Assembly: GCA_021783435.1 (NCBI GenBank)
Contig: JAJXUC010000067.1
Coordinates: forward strand, 1-19,460
Source: Pseudomonadota bacterium
GTDB lineage: Bacteria; Pseudomonadota; Gammaproteobacteria; Burkholderiales; Burkholderiaceae
DNA: 19,460 nt
Direction of reading: 5' to 3'
Positions 7,271 through 14,919 of this stretch are shown here, one piece after another; the first letter of the stretch is position 1, and the number at the start of each line of letters is the position of its first letter. The notes below the pieces were generated by a model, which had not been told where the DNA came from, ran no database searches, and saw only the letters and a program-made list of their open reading frames with translations. The position numbers and the translations under genes are program-made.

Positions 7271-9082
7271 TCAGGGCTTGGCTCCCGATGCCGCATGGGG
7301 CGCAGCCTGCAGCGCCCGCATGATGTCGTTGGCGTCCTCCTGGGCCGACGATGCCGCGCTCGGCACCGCCGACGCGGCCTGAGCGGCGGATCCCGCATCG
7401 GACGCGCCGAAGTCCGGCGGGGCGCTGGGCTTGTAGCTCTGGTCGTCTTCCGGCACGACAATCTGCACCTTGTCCAGGTCCACAGCTTTGCGATGGTCCA
7501 GCGTTCCGGTCACCAGCCCCGGAAACGCGATGACCAAGGCAACCATCACGATCTGGATCAGCACGAAGGGCACGGCACCCCAATAGATTTGTCCAGTGGT
7601 GACCTTGGCGATCGGCTTCTTGGTGTCCCTGTCGGTGTAATCGTCCTTGGGCGCCACGCTGCGCAGGTAGAACAGCGCGAAGCCGAACGGCGGGTGCATG
7701 AACGAGGTCTGCATATTCACCGCCAGCAGCACGCCGAACCAGATCAGGTCGATGCCCAACTTTTCCGCGACCGGGCCGATCAGCGGGATGATGATGAACG
7801 ACAGTTCGAAGAAGTCGAGGAAGAAGGCCAGCACGAAGATCAGGATGTTCACCACGATCAGGAAGCCGAGCTGTCCGCCGGGAAGATTGGTCAGCAGGTG
7901 CTCGACCCAGACCCGCCCGTCCAGCCCCTGGAAGACGAGGTTGAACACCGTGGAGCCGATGAGGATGAACATCACGAAGGTCGACAGCTTGGCCGTGGTG
8001 TTCAGGGCCTGGGTGAACAATTTGAAGTCGAGCCGCCGGCGTGCCAGGGCCATGATCAGCGCACCCATCGCGCCCATCGCGCCGCCTTCGGTCGGCGTGG
8101 CGATGCCGAGGAAGATGGTCCCCAGCACCAGGAAGATGAGCAGCAGCGGCGGGATCAGGACGAAGGTGACCCGCTCGGCCATGCGCGACAGCAGGCCGAG
8201 GCGCAGCAGTTTGTTGACGAGTGCGATGGCCAGGGCGAACAGCACGGCGACCGAAAGCGAGACGACGATGGTTTCGTCCAGCGGAGCGGTCATGGGCTGC
8301 TTGTCGCGCCAGGTCAGGAAGGTGTCATACCCGTGCGCCCAGCCGAATCCGAGGGCCACGCAAGCGGTGAACAGCAGGCCGAGCGAGCGCAGCCCCGAGC
8401 TGCCGTCCGGCTCGCGGATGGTGCGCGCCTCGGCGGGCAGGGCGGGCGCCCACTGCGGCTTGACCATGGTCACGGCAAAGATGTAGACGACGTAAAGGCC
8501 GGTGAGGACGAAGCCGGGGACGAACGCGCCCTTGTACATATCGCCCACGCTGCGCCCGAGCTGGTCGGCCATCACGATGAGCACCAGCGACGGCGGAATG
8601 ATCTGTGCCAGCGTGCCGGAGGCGGCGATCACGCCGCTGGCCACGCGCCGGTCGTAGCCGTAGCGCAGCATGATGGGCAGCGAGATCAGCCCCATGGAGA
8701 TGACCGAAGCCGCGACGACCCCGGTGGTGGCGGCCAGCATCGCGCCGACCAGAATGACGGCGTAGGCCAGCCCGCCGCGGATGGGGCCGAACAGCTGACC
8801 AATGGTGTCGAGCAGGTCCTCGGCCATGCCGCTGCGCTCCAGAATCAATCCCATGAGCGTGAAGAAGGGGATGGCCAGCAGCGTATCGTTCTGCATGATG
8901 CCGATGATGCGCAGCGGAATGGCTTCCAGCAGCGCCTGCGGCATGAGATGGAGTTCGACGCCGATGAAGCCGAACAGCAGGCCGCAGGCGGCCAGGCTGA
9001 ACGCCACCGGAAAGCCGACGAGAAGGAAGAGGACGAGGGCGCCGAACATGATCGGCGCGATATTGGCAATCAAGAATTCCAT
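7271..9082 (-). CDS. TRAP transporter large permease subunit (DctM family)
   Basis: An integral membrane protein of the tripartite ATP-independent periplasmic transporter family, which uses an ion gradient to import organic acids and related solutes. DctM hallmarks include LLAIPFFTLMGLILERSGMA, GPIRGGLAYAVILVGAMLAA, GVIAASGTLAQIIPPSLVLI, GTIFLGIATPTEGGAMGA and the C-terminal DFFELSFIIIPLIGPVAEKLG segment. At 603 residues it is far longer than the usual 420-440. The extra length comes from a segment between about residues 215 and 310, with its own hydrophobic stretches, and from a C-terminal part ending in a 77-residue soluble tail rich in Ala, Ser and Pro (about 527-603). The start ATG has GGGGGAG just upstream and lies 9 bases after the stop of the small permease, so the two are co-translated. 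Substrate unknown. Confidence 0.92.
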   Translation of the reverse strand: MEFLIANIAPIMFGALVLFLLVGFPVAFSLAACGLLFGFIGVELHLMPQALLEAIPLRIIGIMQNDTLLAIPFFTLMGLILERSGMAEDLLDTIGQLFGPIRGGLAYAVILVGAMLAATTGVVAASVISMGLISLPIMLRYGYDRRVASGVIAASGTLAQIIPPSLVLIVMADQLGRSVGDMYKGAFVPGFVLTGLYVVYIFAVTMVKPQWAPALPAEARTIREPDGSSGLRSLGLLFTACVALGFGWAHGYDTFLTWRDKQPMTAPLDETIVVSLSVAVLFALAIALVNKLLRLGLLSRMAERVTFVLIPPLLLIFLVLGTIFLGIATPTEGGAMGAMGALIMALARRRLDFKLFTQALNTTAKLSTFVMFILIGSTVFNLVFQGLDGRVWVEHLLTNLPGGQLGFLIVVNILIFVLAFFLDFFELSFIIIPLIGPVAEKLGIDLIWFGVLLAVNMQTSFMHPPFGFALFYLRSVAPKDDYTDRDTKKPIAKVTTGQIYWGAVPFVLIQIVMVALVIAFPGLVTGTLDHRKAVDLDKVQIVVPEDDQSYKPSAPPDFGASDAGSAAQAASAVPSAASSAQEDANDIMRALQAAPHAASGAKP

Positions 9083-9091
9083 GCTCCCCCC

Positions 9092-9703
9092 TCAGACCTG
9101 CTTGCCGGCTTCGGCCAGTTCGCGTGCGGTTTTTTCGCGCATGAATTCGGCCAGTTCTTCTTCGGCGGTCTTCTCGCCCTTGCGCAGCGTGGGGTCCGGG
9201 GCGATGCCCATCAGGAAGGCGATGCGCTTGATCAGCTCCGACAGACCTTGCAAAGCCAGCAAGGAGAAGCCGATGGGAAGCAGCACATAGACGGGCCAGC
9301 GCATCAGCCCGCCGGCGTTGGACGACATTTCTCCCGATGCGATGGCATTGGTCACGACGGGCAGGGAGAGCCGTACTGTCATGAAGCAGAACGGCAGCAG
9401 GAAGAACAAGATGCCGAGGATGTCGATCCAGATCTGCGCGCGCTTGGACATGCGGCTGGAAATGACGTCGATGCGCACATGCTCGTTATGCAGGAAGGTG
9501 TAACCGGCGCCAAGGAGAAAGACGCCGGCGAACAAATACCATTGGATTTCCAGCCAGGCGTTGGAGCTGTAGTCGAAAACCTTGCGCACGACGGCATTCC
9601 CGGCGCTGATGAACACCGAGGCAAAAACGAGGGCAAATGTGAGCTTTCCGGCCTTGTCGTTGATCCAGTCAACGAGGCGGGAAAAACTGAGCAGCGGATT
9701 CAC
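9092..9703 (-). CDS. TRAP transporter small permease subunit (DctQ family)
   Basis: A 203-residue membrane protein with four predicted hydrophobic segments, matching the small subunit that pairs with DctM. Typical features are WINDKAGKLTFALVFASVFISAGNAVVRK, WLEIQWYLFAGVFLLGAGYTFLHNEHVRID (the Glu-Trp...His-Val-Arg-Ile-Asp region conserved in DctQ) and WPVYVLLPIGFSLLALQGLSELIKRI. The C-terminal 40 residues are charged and soluble. The start is set at GTG 9703 because AAGGAG lies five bases upstream; a longer frame to 9841 adds 46 residues of unrelated, Cys-rich sequence. It is transcribed with the large permease. No DctP-type binding protein is next to either gene. Confidence 0.9.
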   Translation of the reverse strand: MNPLLSFSRLVDWINDKAGKLTFALVFASVFISAGNAVVRKVFDYSSNAWLEIQWYLFAGVFLLGAGYTFLHNEHVRIDVISSRMSKRAQIWIDILGILFFLLPFCFMTVRLSLPVVTNAIASGEMSSNAGGLMRWPVYVLLPIGFSLLALQGLSELIKRIAFLMGIAPDPTLRKGEKTAEEELAEFMREKTARELAEAGKQV

Positions 9704-9880
9704 GGAGTCTCCTTGTGTCGAAAAACGCGCGAGCAGGTCATGGCAGCCCGCTTCGCATTGAGTTTTGTATCTCGAAGTATATGGATGTAACAAACAAGGG
9801 GCGCACGGGATAACCCCCGTGAACATGTGTGTCTGGGGCAAAACACATTTGTGTGAAGCCCGGTCAAGGGCTCGTGTGGA

Positions 9881-9906
9881 GCCTCGTCGTCACTTTCTGA
9901 CGAGGC
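9881..9906 (-). terminator. Hairpin after selD, possible terminator
   Basis: GCCTCGTC (9881-9888) and GACGAGGC (9899-9906) form a perfect 8-bp stem with a 10-base loop, starting 22 bases beyond the selD stop on the minus strand. There is no U-tract after it, so support is structural only. The rest of the 224-base gap to the TRAP genes (9704-9927) holds only a short palindrome-like ACACA-TT-TGTGT (9843-9854) and no gene I can support. Confidence 0.35.
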
Positions 9907-9927
9907 CGCCGGAGTGCTGCCGGCAGC

Positions 9928-10998
9928 TCAGTCCAGCTTCACGCGCGCAGGGCCTTCTTGCATATGCCCGATGACGCGGGCGTGGGCAAAACCCTCGTCG
10001 CGGAAAATCTTCAGTACGGCTTCCACGCTGCCGGGCGCGCAACTCACAAGCAGGCCGCCCGAAGTCTGGGGATCGGTGAACAGGGCCTGCGTGATCGGGT
10101 CGTGTCTGTGCAGGTCGACATCCTGCCCATAACTGGCCCAGTTGCGCTCCGAGGCGCCGGTCATCAGGCCTTGCGCGGCCAGTTCGCGCACATCGTCGAG
10201 CAGCGGGACGCTGTTGACGTGAATCCGCGCTACCAGGCCGGCGCCGCGGCACATTTCAAGGGTGTGACCGAGCAGGCCGAAGCCCGTGACATCCGTCATG
10301 GCGTGCACATCCGGCAATGCCGCGAGCAAGGGCCCGGGGGTGTTGAGTTGTGTGGCAGTTTCAATCATGCGACGGTAGCCAGGCGCATCCAGTTTTTCTT
10401 TTTTGAGCGCAGCCGACAGCACGCCGACGCCCAGGGGTTTGCCGAGCACCAGGGCGTCGCCCGGACGCGCTTCGCGATTGCGTCGGATGTTTCTTGGGTG
10501 GACGATGCCCATCACGGCCAGGCCGTAGATGGGTTCGATCGAATCGATCGAATGTCCACCGGCGACCGGGATGCCTGCGCGCGCGCAGGCATCCTGCCCG
10601 CCGCGCAGGATGGCGCCGATGGTCTCCAGCGGCAGCGTGCTGATCGGCATGCCAACCAGCGCCAGCGCCATGATGGGGCGCCCGCCCATGGCATAGACGT
10701 CCGAAATCGCGTTGGTGGCGGCAATGGCGCCGAAGTCGTGGGGATCGTCGACGATGGGCATGAAAAAATCAGTCGTGGCGATCAGTGCCTGCTCGTCGTT
10801 GAGCCGGTACACGGCGGCATCGTCGGAGGTTTCGATGCCGACCAGCAGTTCGCTCGGCATTGGCCAGAGGGGGCTTTGCTGCAGGATGGAGCTGAGCACG
10901 CCGGGTGCGATCTTGCAGCCGCAGCCTCCACCATGCGAGAGCGAAGTCAGACGGGGTGCGGGACCAGTAGCCGGGGTTGGGTTCGTGCAGATGGACAT
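9928..10998 (-). CDS. selD: Selenophosphate synthetase (selenide, water dikinase)
   Basis: SelD converts selenide and ATP to selenophosphate, AMP and phosphate, supplying the selenium donor for selenocysteine and for selenouridine in tRNA. The 356-residue protein has the glycine-rich N-terminal active-site segment SHGGGCGCKIAPGVL, with Cys26 and Lys29 aligning to E. coli Cys17 and Lys20; this is the cysteine form, not a selenoprotein. Downstream are SDDAAVYRLND and TTDFFMPIVDDPHDFGAIAA (metal and ATP binding), AISDVYAMGG, GGHSIDSIEPIYG, MTDVTGFGLLGHTLEM and FTDPQTSGGLL, all family signatures. ATG 10998 gives the usual length; the frame is open for 57 more codons upstream but overlaps the neighbouring regulator gene. 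No strong ribosome binding site is visible. It follows the LysR gene by 91 bases on the same strand. No selA, selB or mnmH is in the window. Confidence 0.95.
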   Translation of the reverse strand: MSICTNPTPATGPAPRLTSLSHGGGCGCKIAPGVLSSILQQSPLWPMPSELLVGIETSDDAAVYRLNDEQALIATTDFFMPIVDDPHDFGAIAATNAISDVYAMGGRPIMALALVGMPISTLPLETIGAILRGGQDACARAGIPVAGGHSIDSIEPIYGLAVMGIVHPRNIRRNREARPGDALVLGKPLGVGVLSAALKKEKLDAPGYRRMIETATQLNTPGPLLAALPDVHAMTDVTGFGLLGHTLEMCRGAGLVARIHVNSVPLLDDVRELAAQGLMTGASERNWASYGQDVDLHRHDPITQALFTDPQTSGGLLVSCAPGSVEAVLKIFRDEGFAHARVIGHMQEGPARVKLD

Positions 10999-11089
10999 GG
11001 TTCGGGTTCGGGGTCGTGAATCGCAGACGCGGAGCGATGGGGAATACGCCGTCGCAAGGCATCCTGCTTCAACGGTCCGCGGCGAAACA

Positions 11090-11974
11090 TCAAGCCGCAG
11101 CCTGGGGCCAACTGCCGCAATGGTCGATGAAGCGCTGTAGCGGAGGGGAGAATACCTTGCGCTTGGCATGGATGCGGTACAGCGTGCGGTTCAACGCCGG
11201 CAACGCCGCATCCACGCGCACCAGCCGTCCGCTATCGAGAAAGTCCTGCACGACCCGCAGGGGCAAACAACTCACGCCGAGTTGCTCCGCCACGGCATGT
11301 TTGATGGCCTCGGAATTGCCTAAGTGCATGGTGGAGCCGAAGCGCTGGAGATGGGGCAGCAACAGAGCCTCCACGGTCTCGCGCGTGCCGGAACCCGGTT
11401 CGCGCAGGATCCAGCGCGCAGCCGCCAATTCGCCTCGCGAGGGCGGTCGCTGCGCCAGGGCATGGTCGGGAGCCGCGACGACCACGAGCAAATCGATCAG
11501 CCAGGGGTGGATTTCCAGTTCATCATGATGGCAGGCGCCTTCGATGAAACCGATGTCCGCCTCGTAGTTGGCCACGTTCTGGATGACGTCCTGGGTGTTG
11601 CGCACTTCCAGCTGGATTTGCGCCAACGGCCATTGCCGCTGGTAGGCACCCAGCACTGCCGGCATGAGGTAGTTGCCAATGGTTGTACTCGCGCTCACGC
11701 GCAGGGCGGCGGCGCCGTCGGCGAACAGGGTTTCGATTTCACGGACCTGATCCAGCAGGGCCAGTGCGCGCGGCAGCAGCAATCTTCCGCAGTCATTGAG
11801 CACGACGCGCTTGCCGACGCGGTCGAATACCCGCGTGCCGAGTTGCGATTCCAATTCGGCCAATGCCGCGCTCACCGCCGATTGTGACAGGGCCAGATTC
11901 CTGCCGGCCTCGGTCGTGCTGCCGCTTTGTGCGATGGCCACCATCACATCGAGTTGCCGCAAAGTTAGTCTCAT
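11090..11974 (-). CDS. LysR-family transcriptional regulator, YeiE-like
   Basis: A 294-residue DNA-binding regulator. The N-terminal winged helix-turn-helix (about residues 3-60) reads LRQLDVMVAIAQSGSTTEAG and LSQSAVSAALAELESQLGTR, followed by VFDRVGKRVVLNDCGRLLLP; the SGSTT, QSAVSAAL and FDRVGKR wording is close to E. coli YeiE and its relatives. The remaining residues form the periplasmic-binding-like effector domain with VSASTTIGNYLMPAVL and a typical REPGSGTRETVE segment. YeiE homologues have been linked to sulfite sensing in enterobacteria; applying that here is speculative. LysR regulators often control a divergent neighbour, which here would be iscR 331 bases away, or the downstream selD on the same strand. 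The start is the one that gives the standard MRLTLRQLDV N-terminus; no clear ribosome binding site. Confidence 0.92.
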   Translation of the reverse strand: MRLTLRQLDVMVAIAQSGSTTEAGRNLALSQSAVSAALAELESQLGTRVFDRVGKRVVLNDCGRLLLPRALALLDQVREIETLFADGAAALRVSASTTIGNYLMPAVLGAYQRQWPLAQIQLEVRNTQDVIQNVANYEADIGFIEGACHHDELEIHPWLIDLLVVVAAPDHALAQRPPSRGELAAARWILREPGSGTRETVEALLLPHLQRFGSTMHLGNSEAIKHAVAEQLGVSCLPLRVVQDFLDSGRLVRVDAALPALNRTLYRIHAKRKVFSPPLQRFIDHCGSWPQAAA

Positions 11975-12182
11975 CGATTTTTTATCTTGATGGCGCTTTT
12001 TTTTATGGCGGATTCGCTGGATTCTAGGGGGCGGCCCGTCGCGACGCGGGTTCCCGGCATTTGGAATTCAGGAATCTTGAGTGGAACTTGGGGTTTTCCG
12101 CGGACTCTCAAGTTCACTAGGCGCCACGGTTTCACGGCAGGATAGACAGGCGGTTCGAGGCTTGCCATGCGGAATGGCCCTA
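11975..12182. other. Intergenic leader region between LysR gene and isc promoter
   Basis: No gene is supported here. The region holds T-tracts next to the LysR start (11984-11989 and 11997-12004), with ATGGCG repeated on both sides of the second, a GC-rich palindromic patch around TCGCGA near 12042, and an imperfect inverted repeat GTGGAACTTG (12081-12090) with CAAGTTCAC (12109-12117; one bulged G). The LysR promoter must lie here but I cannot identify it with confidence. A 65-codon minus-strand frame (11971-12168) has no recognisable features. Confidence 0.4.
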
Positions 12183-12207
12183 TTGGTCGACGAATTTACT
12201 CAGGGTT
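12183..12207 (+). promoter_or_regulatory. IscR type 1-like operator, upstream site
   Basis: Aligned by eye to the published 25-base E. coli IscR type 1 consensus, this site agrees at 19 of 25 positions, including GAC at 12189-12191, the central AT-rich block and the TCAGG that follows. It lies over the expected -35 area of the iscR promoter. [2Fe-2S]-IscR bound here should block RNA polymerase, giving feedback repression when clusters are plentiful. The match is seen; binding is inferred. Confidence 0.65.
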
Positions 12208-12211
12208 GTGT

Positions 12212-12217
12212 TATAAT
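12212..12217 (+). promoter_or_regulatory. -10 element of the isc operon promoter
   Basis: A perfect TATAAT lies about 90 bases before the iscR start codon, between two IscR-like sites. No good -35 hexamer is found at 16-18 bases upstream (GACGAA at 17), so the promoter would depend mainly on its -10 element or an activator. The placement between the operators supports it as the isc promoter. Confidence 0.6.
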
Positions 12218-12239
12218 TCCTACTGAATTCGTCGGGTAT
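12215..12239 (+). promoter_or_regulatory. IscR type 1-like operator, downstream site
   Basis: This sequence agrees with the 25-base IscR type 1 consensus at 20 of 25 positions, with the strongest part being ACTGAATT followed by GTCGGGTAT (12222-12239). It overlaps the end of the -10 element and the likely transcription start. It is spaced 32 bases from the upstream site, about three helical turns, so two IscR dimers could bind the same face of the DNA. Confidence 0.7.
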
Positions 12240-12305
12240 TGAGCGGGTGCGTTTCAGTTGACTTGGCGATTGCGACGGTCATCCGCTTTCCACTTGGAGA
12301 ACACC

Positions 12306-12842
12306 ATGCGACTAACGACGAAAGGACGATTTGCCGTGACGGCCATGATCGATGTGGCCATGCGCCAGCATCTGGGGCCCGTCACCCTGGCCAGCATCAG
12401 CCAGCGCCAGCATATTTCACTCTCATATCTCGAGCAGCTGTTCGGCAAACTGCGGCGCCACGAGTTGGTGGAGTCGGTGCGAGGCCCGGGCGGCGGCTAC
12501 AGCCTGGCGCGCAAGCCCGAGGAAATCAGCATCGCGGATGTCATCATCGCGGTCGACGAACCGTTGGATGCCACCCAGTGCGGCGGCAAGGAGAATTGTC
12601 ACGGCGAGGACGGCGAGGGCCGTTGCATGACCCATGACCTATGGGCCGCGCTCAACACCCGCATGGTCGAGTTCCTCGATTCGGTGAACCTGAAGACCAT
12701 GGTGGACCAAAATCTTGCCCAGGGCGTGTCCATCGAGGAGGTGGCGGTGGTGCGCAAACCCGTGGCGCCCATGCCTGTCAGCAAACCGGTGAAGGTCAAA
12801 GCGCCGAATTCGGTGTTCAACCTGGCACAAAACATGGGTTGA
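12306..12842 (+). CDS. iscR: Iron-sulfur cluster regulator IscR (Rrf2 family)
   Basis: IscR is a [2Fe-2S]-binding transcription factor that represses the isc operon when clusters are sufficient. The 178-residue protein begins MRLTTKGRFAVTAMIDVAM, the Rrf2 winged-helix domain; SISQRQHISLSYLEQLFGKL is the recognition helix region and GPGGGYSLARKPEEISI the wing. The cluster ligands are Cys92, Cys98, Cys107 and His110: the CX5CX8CX2H arrangement has three more residues between the second and third Cys than E. coli IscR (CX5CX5CX2H). The C-terminal tail of about 50 residues is Pro/Val/Lys-rich. ATG 12306 is chosen because TTGGAGA ends five bases upstream; the frame extends 16 codons further without support. 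First gene of the operon, behind two matching operator-like sites. Confidence 0.96.
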   Translation: MRLTTKGRFAVTAMIDVAMRQHLGPVTLASISQRQHISLSYLEQLFGKLRRHELVESVRGPGGGYSLARKPEEISIADVIIAVDEPLDATQCGGKENCHGEDGEGRCMTHDLWAALNTRMVEFLDSVNLKTMVDQNLAQGVSIEEVAVVRKPVAPMPVSKPVKVKAPNSVFNLAQNMG

Positions 12843-12911
12843 TCGGGTGCCTCATCGTTTGTTGTTTGTTTCCCATTTTTGAATACGTCACGCCCGTACC
12901 GAGACTGAATC

Positions 12912-14132
12912 ATGTCGACGACCCCGCATTTTCCCATTTACATGGACTATGGCGCCACGACGCCGGTTGATCCACGCGTCGTGGATGCGATGATTCCCTG
13001 GTTGCGCGAGCATTTCGGCAACCCGGCATCGCGCAGCCACGCCTGGGGCTGGGAAGCGGAGGATGCGGTCGAGAGGGCGCGTGCGCAAGTCGCCGATCTG
13101 GTGGGTGCCGACGCCAAGGAACTGGTGTGGACCTCGGGCGCGACCGAATCCATCAATCTCGCGCTCAAGGGCGCAGCCCATTTCTACCAGGGGCGCGGCA
13201 AACACATCATCACGCTCAAAACCGAGCACAAGGCCGTACTCGATACCTGCCGCGAACTCGAGCGTCAGGGTTTCGAGGTCACCTACCTCGATGTGCGGGC
13301 CGATGGCCTGCTGGATCTCGACGCCTTCAAAGCGGCCTTGCGACCTGACACCATCCTGGTGTCGGTGCTATTGGTGAACAACGAGATCGGCGTGATCCAG
13401 GACGTGCAGGGCATCGGCGCCCTTTGCCGTGAGCGCGGCATCATTTTCCACGTCGACGCCGCGCAGGCCACCGGCAAGGTCACCATCGATCTGAAGAACT
13501 GGCCGGTCGATCTGATGAGTCTGGCTTCCCACAAAACCTACGGACCCAAGGGCATCGGGGCACTGTTCGTGCGGCGCAAGCCGCGCGTGCGCATCGAGGC
13601 CCAGATGCATGGCGGCGGGCACGAGCGCGGCATGCGTTCGGGCACCCTGCCGGTGCACCAGATCGTGGGCATGGGCGAGGCCTATCGCATCGCCAAGCTG
13701 GAGATGGGCACCGAGATCGAACGCATCCGCATGCTGCAGAGCAGACTGCTGCAAGGGCTGCAGGAGATCGAGGAGGTCTACATCAACGGCGACCTCGAGC
13801 GTCGCGTGCCGCACAACGTCAACGCCAGCTTCAACTTCGTCGAGGGCGAGTCGCTGATCATGGCTATCAAGGGCATCGCGGTGTCCAGCGGCTCGGCCTG
13901 CACATCGGCCAGCCTCGAGCCTTCCTATGTGCTGCGCGCGCTCGGCCGCAGCGACGAGTTGGCGCACTCCTCGTTGCGCATGACCATCGGACGCTTCAGC
14001 ACCGAGGACGACATCGACTATGCCGTCAGGCTGCTGAAGGAGAAGGTCACCAAGCTGCGCGAACTCTCCCCGCTCTGGGAGATGCATCAGGAAGGCATCG
14101 ACCTCAGCACCATTCAATGGGCGGCGCACTGA
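12912..14132 (+). CDS. iscS: Cysteine desulfurase IscS
   Basis: IscS is a pyridoxal-phosphate enzyme that removes sulfur from cysteine, giving alanine and a persulfide that is passed to IscU and to tRNA-thiolating proteins. The 406-residue length is close to E. coli IscS (404). Visible signatures are [75 protein letters not shown], and [20 protein letters not shown], where Lys208 binds the cofactor. The catalytic loop [20 protein letters not shown] carries Cys330 (E. coli Cys328). The gene follows iscR after a 69-base gap that contains no gene; the ribosome binding site is weak. Second gene of the isc operon. Confidence 0.97.
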   Translation: MSTTPHFPIYMDYGATTPVDPRVVDAMIPWLREHFGNPASRSHAWGWEAEDAVERARAQVADLVGADAKELVWTSGATESINLALKGAAHFYQGRGKHIITLKTEHKAVLDTCRELERQGFEVTYLDVRADGLLDLDAFKAALRPDTILVSVLLVNNEIGVIQDVQGIGALCRERGIIFHVDAAQATGKVTIDLKNWPVDLMSLASHKTYGPKGIGALFVRRKPRVRIEAQMHGGGHERGMRSGTLPVHQIVGMGEAYRIAKLEMGTEIERIRMLQSRLLQGLQEIEEVYINGDLERRVPHNVNASFNFVEGESLIMAIKGIAVSSGSACTSASLEPSYVLRALGRSDELAHSSLRMTIGRFSTEDDIDYAVRLLKEKVTKLRELSPLWEMHQEGIDLSTIQWAAH

Positions 14133-14158
14133 GTCGCCAGCCCCAACCGGAGATCACT

Positions 14159-14578
14159 ATGGCCTACAGCGAGAAAGTCATCGAGCATTACGAAAATCCA
14201 CGCAATGTCGGCGCATTTCCCAAGGACGATCCGACCGTGGGCACCGGCATGGTCGGCGCCCCGGCATGCGGCGACGTGATGAAGCTGCAGATCAAGGTCA
14301 ACGCGCAGGGCATCATCGAGGATGCACGCTTCAAAACCTATGGCTGCGGTTCAGCCATCGCATCGTCATCCCTGGTCACCGAGTGGGTCAAGGGCAAATC
14401 CCTGGACGATGCGCTGCGGATCCGTAATACCCAGATCGCCGAGGAGTTGGCGCTGCCTCCCGTGAAGATCCATTGCTCGATCCTGGCCGAAGACGCGATC
14501 AAGGCCGCGGTGAAGGACTACCAGTCGCGCACCGCAGGGGCCGCCGATGGTGGCCGCGAGCGCGCCGAGGCGGCCTGA
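14159..14578 (+). CDS. iscU: Iron-sulfur cluster scaffold protein IscU
   Basis: IscU is the scaffold on which [2Fe-2S] clusters are built from iron and IscS-derived sulfur. The 139-residue protein has the three cluster-binding cysteines Cys37 ([10 protein letters not shown]), Cys63 ([11 protein letters not shown]) and Cys106 ([11 protein letters not shown]), and Asp39. The motif LPPVK (residues 99-103), just before Cys106, is the recognition site for the chaperone HscA, encoded four genes' distance downstream. ATG 14159 is chosen because GGAG lies six bases upstream and the protein then starts [18 protein letters not shown], as in the family. The C-terminus has a short Gly/Arg/Ala-rich extension. 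It lies 26 bases after iscS and 17 bases before iscA. Confidence 0.97.
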   Translation: MAYSEKVIEHYENPRNVGAFPKDDPTVGTGMVGAPACGDVMKLQIKVNAQGIIEDARFKTYGCGSAIASSSLVTEWVKGKSLDDALRIRNTQIAEELALPPVKIHCSILAEDAIKAAVKDYQSRTAGAADGGRERAEAA

Positions 14579-14595
14579 GCGCGGGAGAATTCATC

Positions 14596-14919
14596 ATGTC
14601 CATCACCCTGACCGAAAATGCCGCGAAGCATGTGCGGAACTACCTGGCTCAGCGCGGCAAGGGCGTCGGCGTGCGCTTGGGCGTCAAGACCACGGGTTGT
14701 TCCGGTCTGGCGTATAAGCTGGAATATGCTGATACCGCTGCTCCCGAGGACCAAGTGTTCGAAAGCCGCGGTGTCAAAGTGCTGATCGACCCGAAGAGCC
14801 TGAGCTATCTCGACGGCACTGAACTCGATTTCGTGCGCGAAGGTCTCCAACAGGGCTTCAAGTTCAACAATCCCAACGAACGCGATCGCTGCGGCTGCGG
14901 CGAATCGTTCCGGGTTTGA
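14596..14919 (+). CDS. iscA: Iron-sulfur cluster assembly protein IscA (A-type carrier)
   Basis: IscA is an A-type carrier that binds iron or clusters and helps mature [4Fe-4S] proteins. The 107 residues match E. coli IscA (107). [17 protein letters not shown] starts the domain, and the three invariant cysteines are Cys35 ([13 protein letters not shown]), Cys99 and Cys101 (RCGCGESF near the C-terminus). GGGAG lies eight bases before ATG 14596; a longer frame running back into iscU is not family-like. Its TGA stop overlaps the first possible ATG of hscB. Confidence 0.97.
   Translation: MSITLTENAAKHVRNYLAQRGKGVGVRLGVKTTGCSGLAYKLEYADTAAPEDQVFESRGVKVLIDPKSLSYLDGTELDFVREGLQQGFKFNNPNERDRCGCGESFRV

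Noticed and set aside
7295..9790. An 831-codon open frame on the + strand, antisense to both TRAP permease genes
   Set aside because: Its translation is dominated by His, Asp, Gln, Glu and Arg with no domain, it spans the boundary of two genes with clear membrane-protein families, and long antisense frames are common in high-GC DNA.
9843..9854. Short ACACA-TT-TGTGT palindrome as a regulator binding site upstream of the TRAP genes
   Set aside because: Only five bases per arm, and no second copy or known matching regulator could be seen.
10525..10560. Repeated TCGATCGAATCGATCGAA-like sequence inside selD
   Set aside because: It encodes the conserved GHSIDSIEP segment of SelD, so the repetition is explained by the protein sequence.
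10999..11169. A 57-residue N-terminal extension of SelD
   Set aside because: It overlaps the 3' end of the LysR gene, has no family similarity, and ATG 10998 gives the normal SelD length and active-site position.
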